Positions 62,363-64,000 of a DNA stretch of 64,000 nt are shown here, piece by piece. The position numbers and the translations under genes are program-made. The notes under the pieces are model-generated. The model searched no databases and had not been told where the DNA came from. It saw only the letters and a list, made by a program, of their open reading frames with translations. Numbering within the stretch: the stretch's first letter is position 1; each line of letters opens with the position of its first letter. Source of the stretch: Symbiodinium sp. CCMP2592 (lineage: Eukaryota; Sar; Dinophyceae; Suessiales; Symbiodiniaceae); NCBI GenBank assembly GCA_905221615.1, contig CAJNDT010001299.1:1-64000 (forward strand), given 5' to 3'.

Positions 62363-64000
62363 TTTCTTCAAGACAAGTCCCACCTAAAACCGACTTGCCA
62401 TTTCTTCGGTTGCCCCCCGCCTGGCCCGGAGGTCATATGGGATCTGACAGCTCAAAGTGTGCAAGGAGTGCCGAGAGGCTGCTACGTGCACGCCGACTCT
62501 ACTAACAGTTGGTACACCGCCAACTTCTGCAGCTTCATATATCTCTACCCTCTCGGCGGCCAAGGGGGCTCGGAGGACCAGGCCAGTGTTATGCTCGCTC
62601 CTAGAAAAAACGGTACGTTTCTGCAGGTCGGCATGGGCGCTACAATCCAGGACTTGGATGTCACTCACACATCTGGTTTTCATACCTTGCATTTCCCGCG
62701 GCCGAGCCTGTCCTCGGCATGGAGGATCACCGTGAGTGTATTCCCCAGCCGCGCCACTGCCGAACGATTTCGGCAACTCCTGCGAGAGCTGACAGAGGCC
62801 CGGGATCTGGAGCTCGCAGCAGCCAGGGCAGCCAGGGAGGAGACTGCACAACTCCGAGCTCTGATGGACACAGCGGCCGACGCAGCTGACGGCGCGGCCC
62901 ATCGTTTGGCCGTGGCTGCTAGGAAGATCCAGGCCTCCTTTCGGAAGTCTGCCTTCCGCCGGCGCTTGAAGTCGGCACTGGCCGCGATGGCGAGGCATCA
63001 GCGACACGTGAAGCTTACAGCTGCCGTGTGCTGTGTCCAGGCCCTCTGGCGAGCCAGGCAATTGCGCAGAGAACGCCGTCGGCAGGAGGACATCCGCCGG
63101 GCTTCGGCCACTCACTACGATGCGATCCTGGCTTTCGACTCCTTGTCCGAATTCCTCTCCACACGAGAGGTCCGCTTCTTGAGGAATGTCGAATCCAGCT
63201 TGGACGTCGTCCATCAGGGGAACTTTCGCATCGTGGCAGTTGTAGGTCTCTTTGACAAAGGGAAGACATGGCTCTTGAACAGGCTCTTCGGCGTGAGCTT
63301 GCCTTCTGGAAAGCTTCACACCACCACAGGCTTGAGCTTCCTTTGGGTAGAAGAGCGCCGGATGCTGATCATTGACTCCGCCGGGGTGCAGTCCCCGGTC
63401 TCCTACCGTGCACAGGCCGTCGACGCGATTTGGGATGCACGCAACACCGAGACACTGGTCCTTGAGATGATCTCTCGCATTGCTCATCACATGATCTTTG
63501 TGGTAAGTGACACGACGTGGTTTGAGCAGCAGAAAGCCGCCGAACTGCACCAGAAGTACGTGCAGCGCCGGCAGCACAGGGAGCTGATTGTCGTCCACAA
63601 CTTGAGCACTACCTCCCGAGTGGAAGATGCACATGCCCTTTTTGAGCGGCAGGTCACACGATGCTACGATGGTGTTCCGTCGCACCTGGGCGACCTCATC
63701 TTCACGGCGGATGCTGGCGAAGGGGCACCTCCGGTACACCATATTGGGCTGTGCCAGGAGTATTCAACAGCCGGTGACAAGTTCAATGCCAAGAATAGGG
63801 AGTACCTCTTGCAGAGCCTGGAGCATGGAAGCATCCTGGGTTCGCATCTGGCCCTTGCAGAGACCTTCAGCACAGAGTTGTCCAAGCTGATGCCGAAGTT
63901 CGCCAGCATCGAAGCAGGCGTGCCGGAAGTGGCCGCCAACACATCCGGTACTTCGACGCAGGCGATCTCTGTGAGGTTCTGCCCGAAGGAAGAGAGGGAA
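62363..64000 (+). CDS. IQ-motif GTPase-like protein, 3' end beyond window
   Basis: An open plus frame from a stop at 62360-62362 to the window end (at least 545 codons), probably entered by splicing; the first ATG is at 62591. The N-terminal part (62400-62760) looks beta-rich (GTFLQVGMGATIQDLDV, TLHFPRPSLSSAWRITVSVF). A coiled coil follows (FRQLLRELTEARDLELAAAR), then two IQ-type calmodulin-binding motifs (RKIQASFRKSAFRRRL at about 62910-62960 and CCVQALWRARQLRRERRRQ). A G domain comes next: G1 GLFDKGKT at 63245-63268, a threonine run TTTG for switch I, G3 DSAG at 63373-63384, and a G4-like IVVHNLS near 63590 in place of NKxD. This resembles large dynamin/GBP-type protist GTPases. It is the best candidate for a true host gene here. 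Confidence 0.7.

Noticed and set aside
62384..63742. 452-residue minus-strand open frame
   Set aside because: Opposite the IQ/GTPase frame, with no domain-like composition. It is open because of codon bias on the plus strand.

Overview
The window looks like nuclear DNA of a dinoflagellate, most likely of the Symbiodinium/Suessiales type. The evidence is indirect: fragments of protein families I recognise as multicopy in dinoflagellate genomes, single-exon giant genes of mobile-element type, small exons ending at CAG|G acceptors, TTTAGGG-like interstitial tracts, and a very high load of satellites and retroelements. I see no bacterial operon, rRNA, tRNA or CRISPR array.

Layout. 0-5.2 kb: decayed or multi-exon fragments, including an exon set with a methyltransferase-like motif (VEFFAG). 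5.2-7.1 kb: a minisatellite, about 0.9 kb of (CTA)n, and a dispersed composite repeat. 7.1-12.2 kb: three or four small multi-exon hypothetical genes. 13.7-24.1 kb, minus strand: a cluster of large collinear ORFs that I read as one big mobile element. Its central product (about 1,818 aa over two exons) carries a PD-(D/E)XK nuclease, an SF3/D5-like helicase with a glutamine in place of the Walker A lysine, a polymerase-palm-like module and a C2H2 finger. A DDE-type transposase-like ORF follows it, and a RING-like protein precedes it. The RING-like gene holds an in-frame chimaera made of two pieces of the neighbouring helicase gene.

26.8-37.7 kb: a complete, very young Ty1/copia-type LTR retrotransposon with identical 178-bp LTRs and a GGAAA target duplication. 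It is inserted in frame-interrupting position in a minus-strand gene whose two halves lie on either side. The element carries an N-terminal multi-membrane-segment domain, an approximately 825-residue extension after RNase H with WW-like motifs, and a dense one-strand array of the hexamer AGGAAC that ignores reading frame and continues into noncoding parts. Its reading frame is broken once, inside pol.

38.4-43.4 kb: five adjoining satellites of contrasting composition (GAT-rich, GA-rich, an 80-bp hairpin array with alternating loop orientation, G-rich then CT-rich, and a 315-bp AT-rich satellite). 43.5-47.2 kb: a degenerate multicopy gene and further composite repeats that share modules with 5.2-7.1 kb. 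47.2-62.3 kb: mostly noncoding with simple repeats, two strong palindromes and a few weak exon candidates. 62.4-64 kb: the 5' part of a plausible host gene encoding an IQ-motif GTPase that runs off the window end.

All calls are by eye. Splice sites, family names and counts are not machine-checked.
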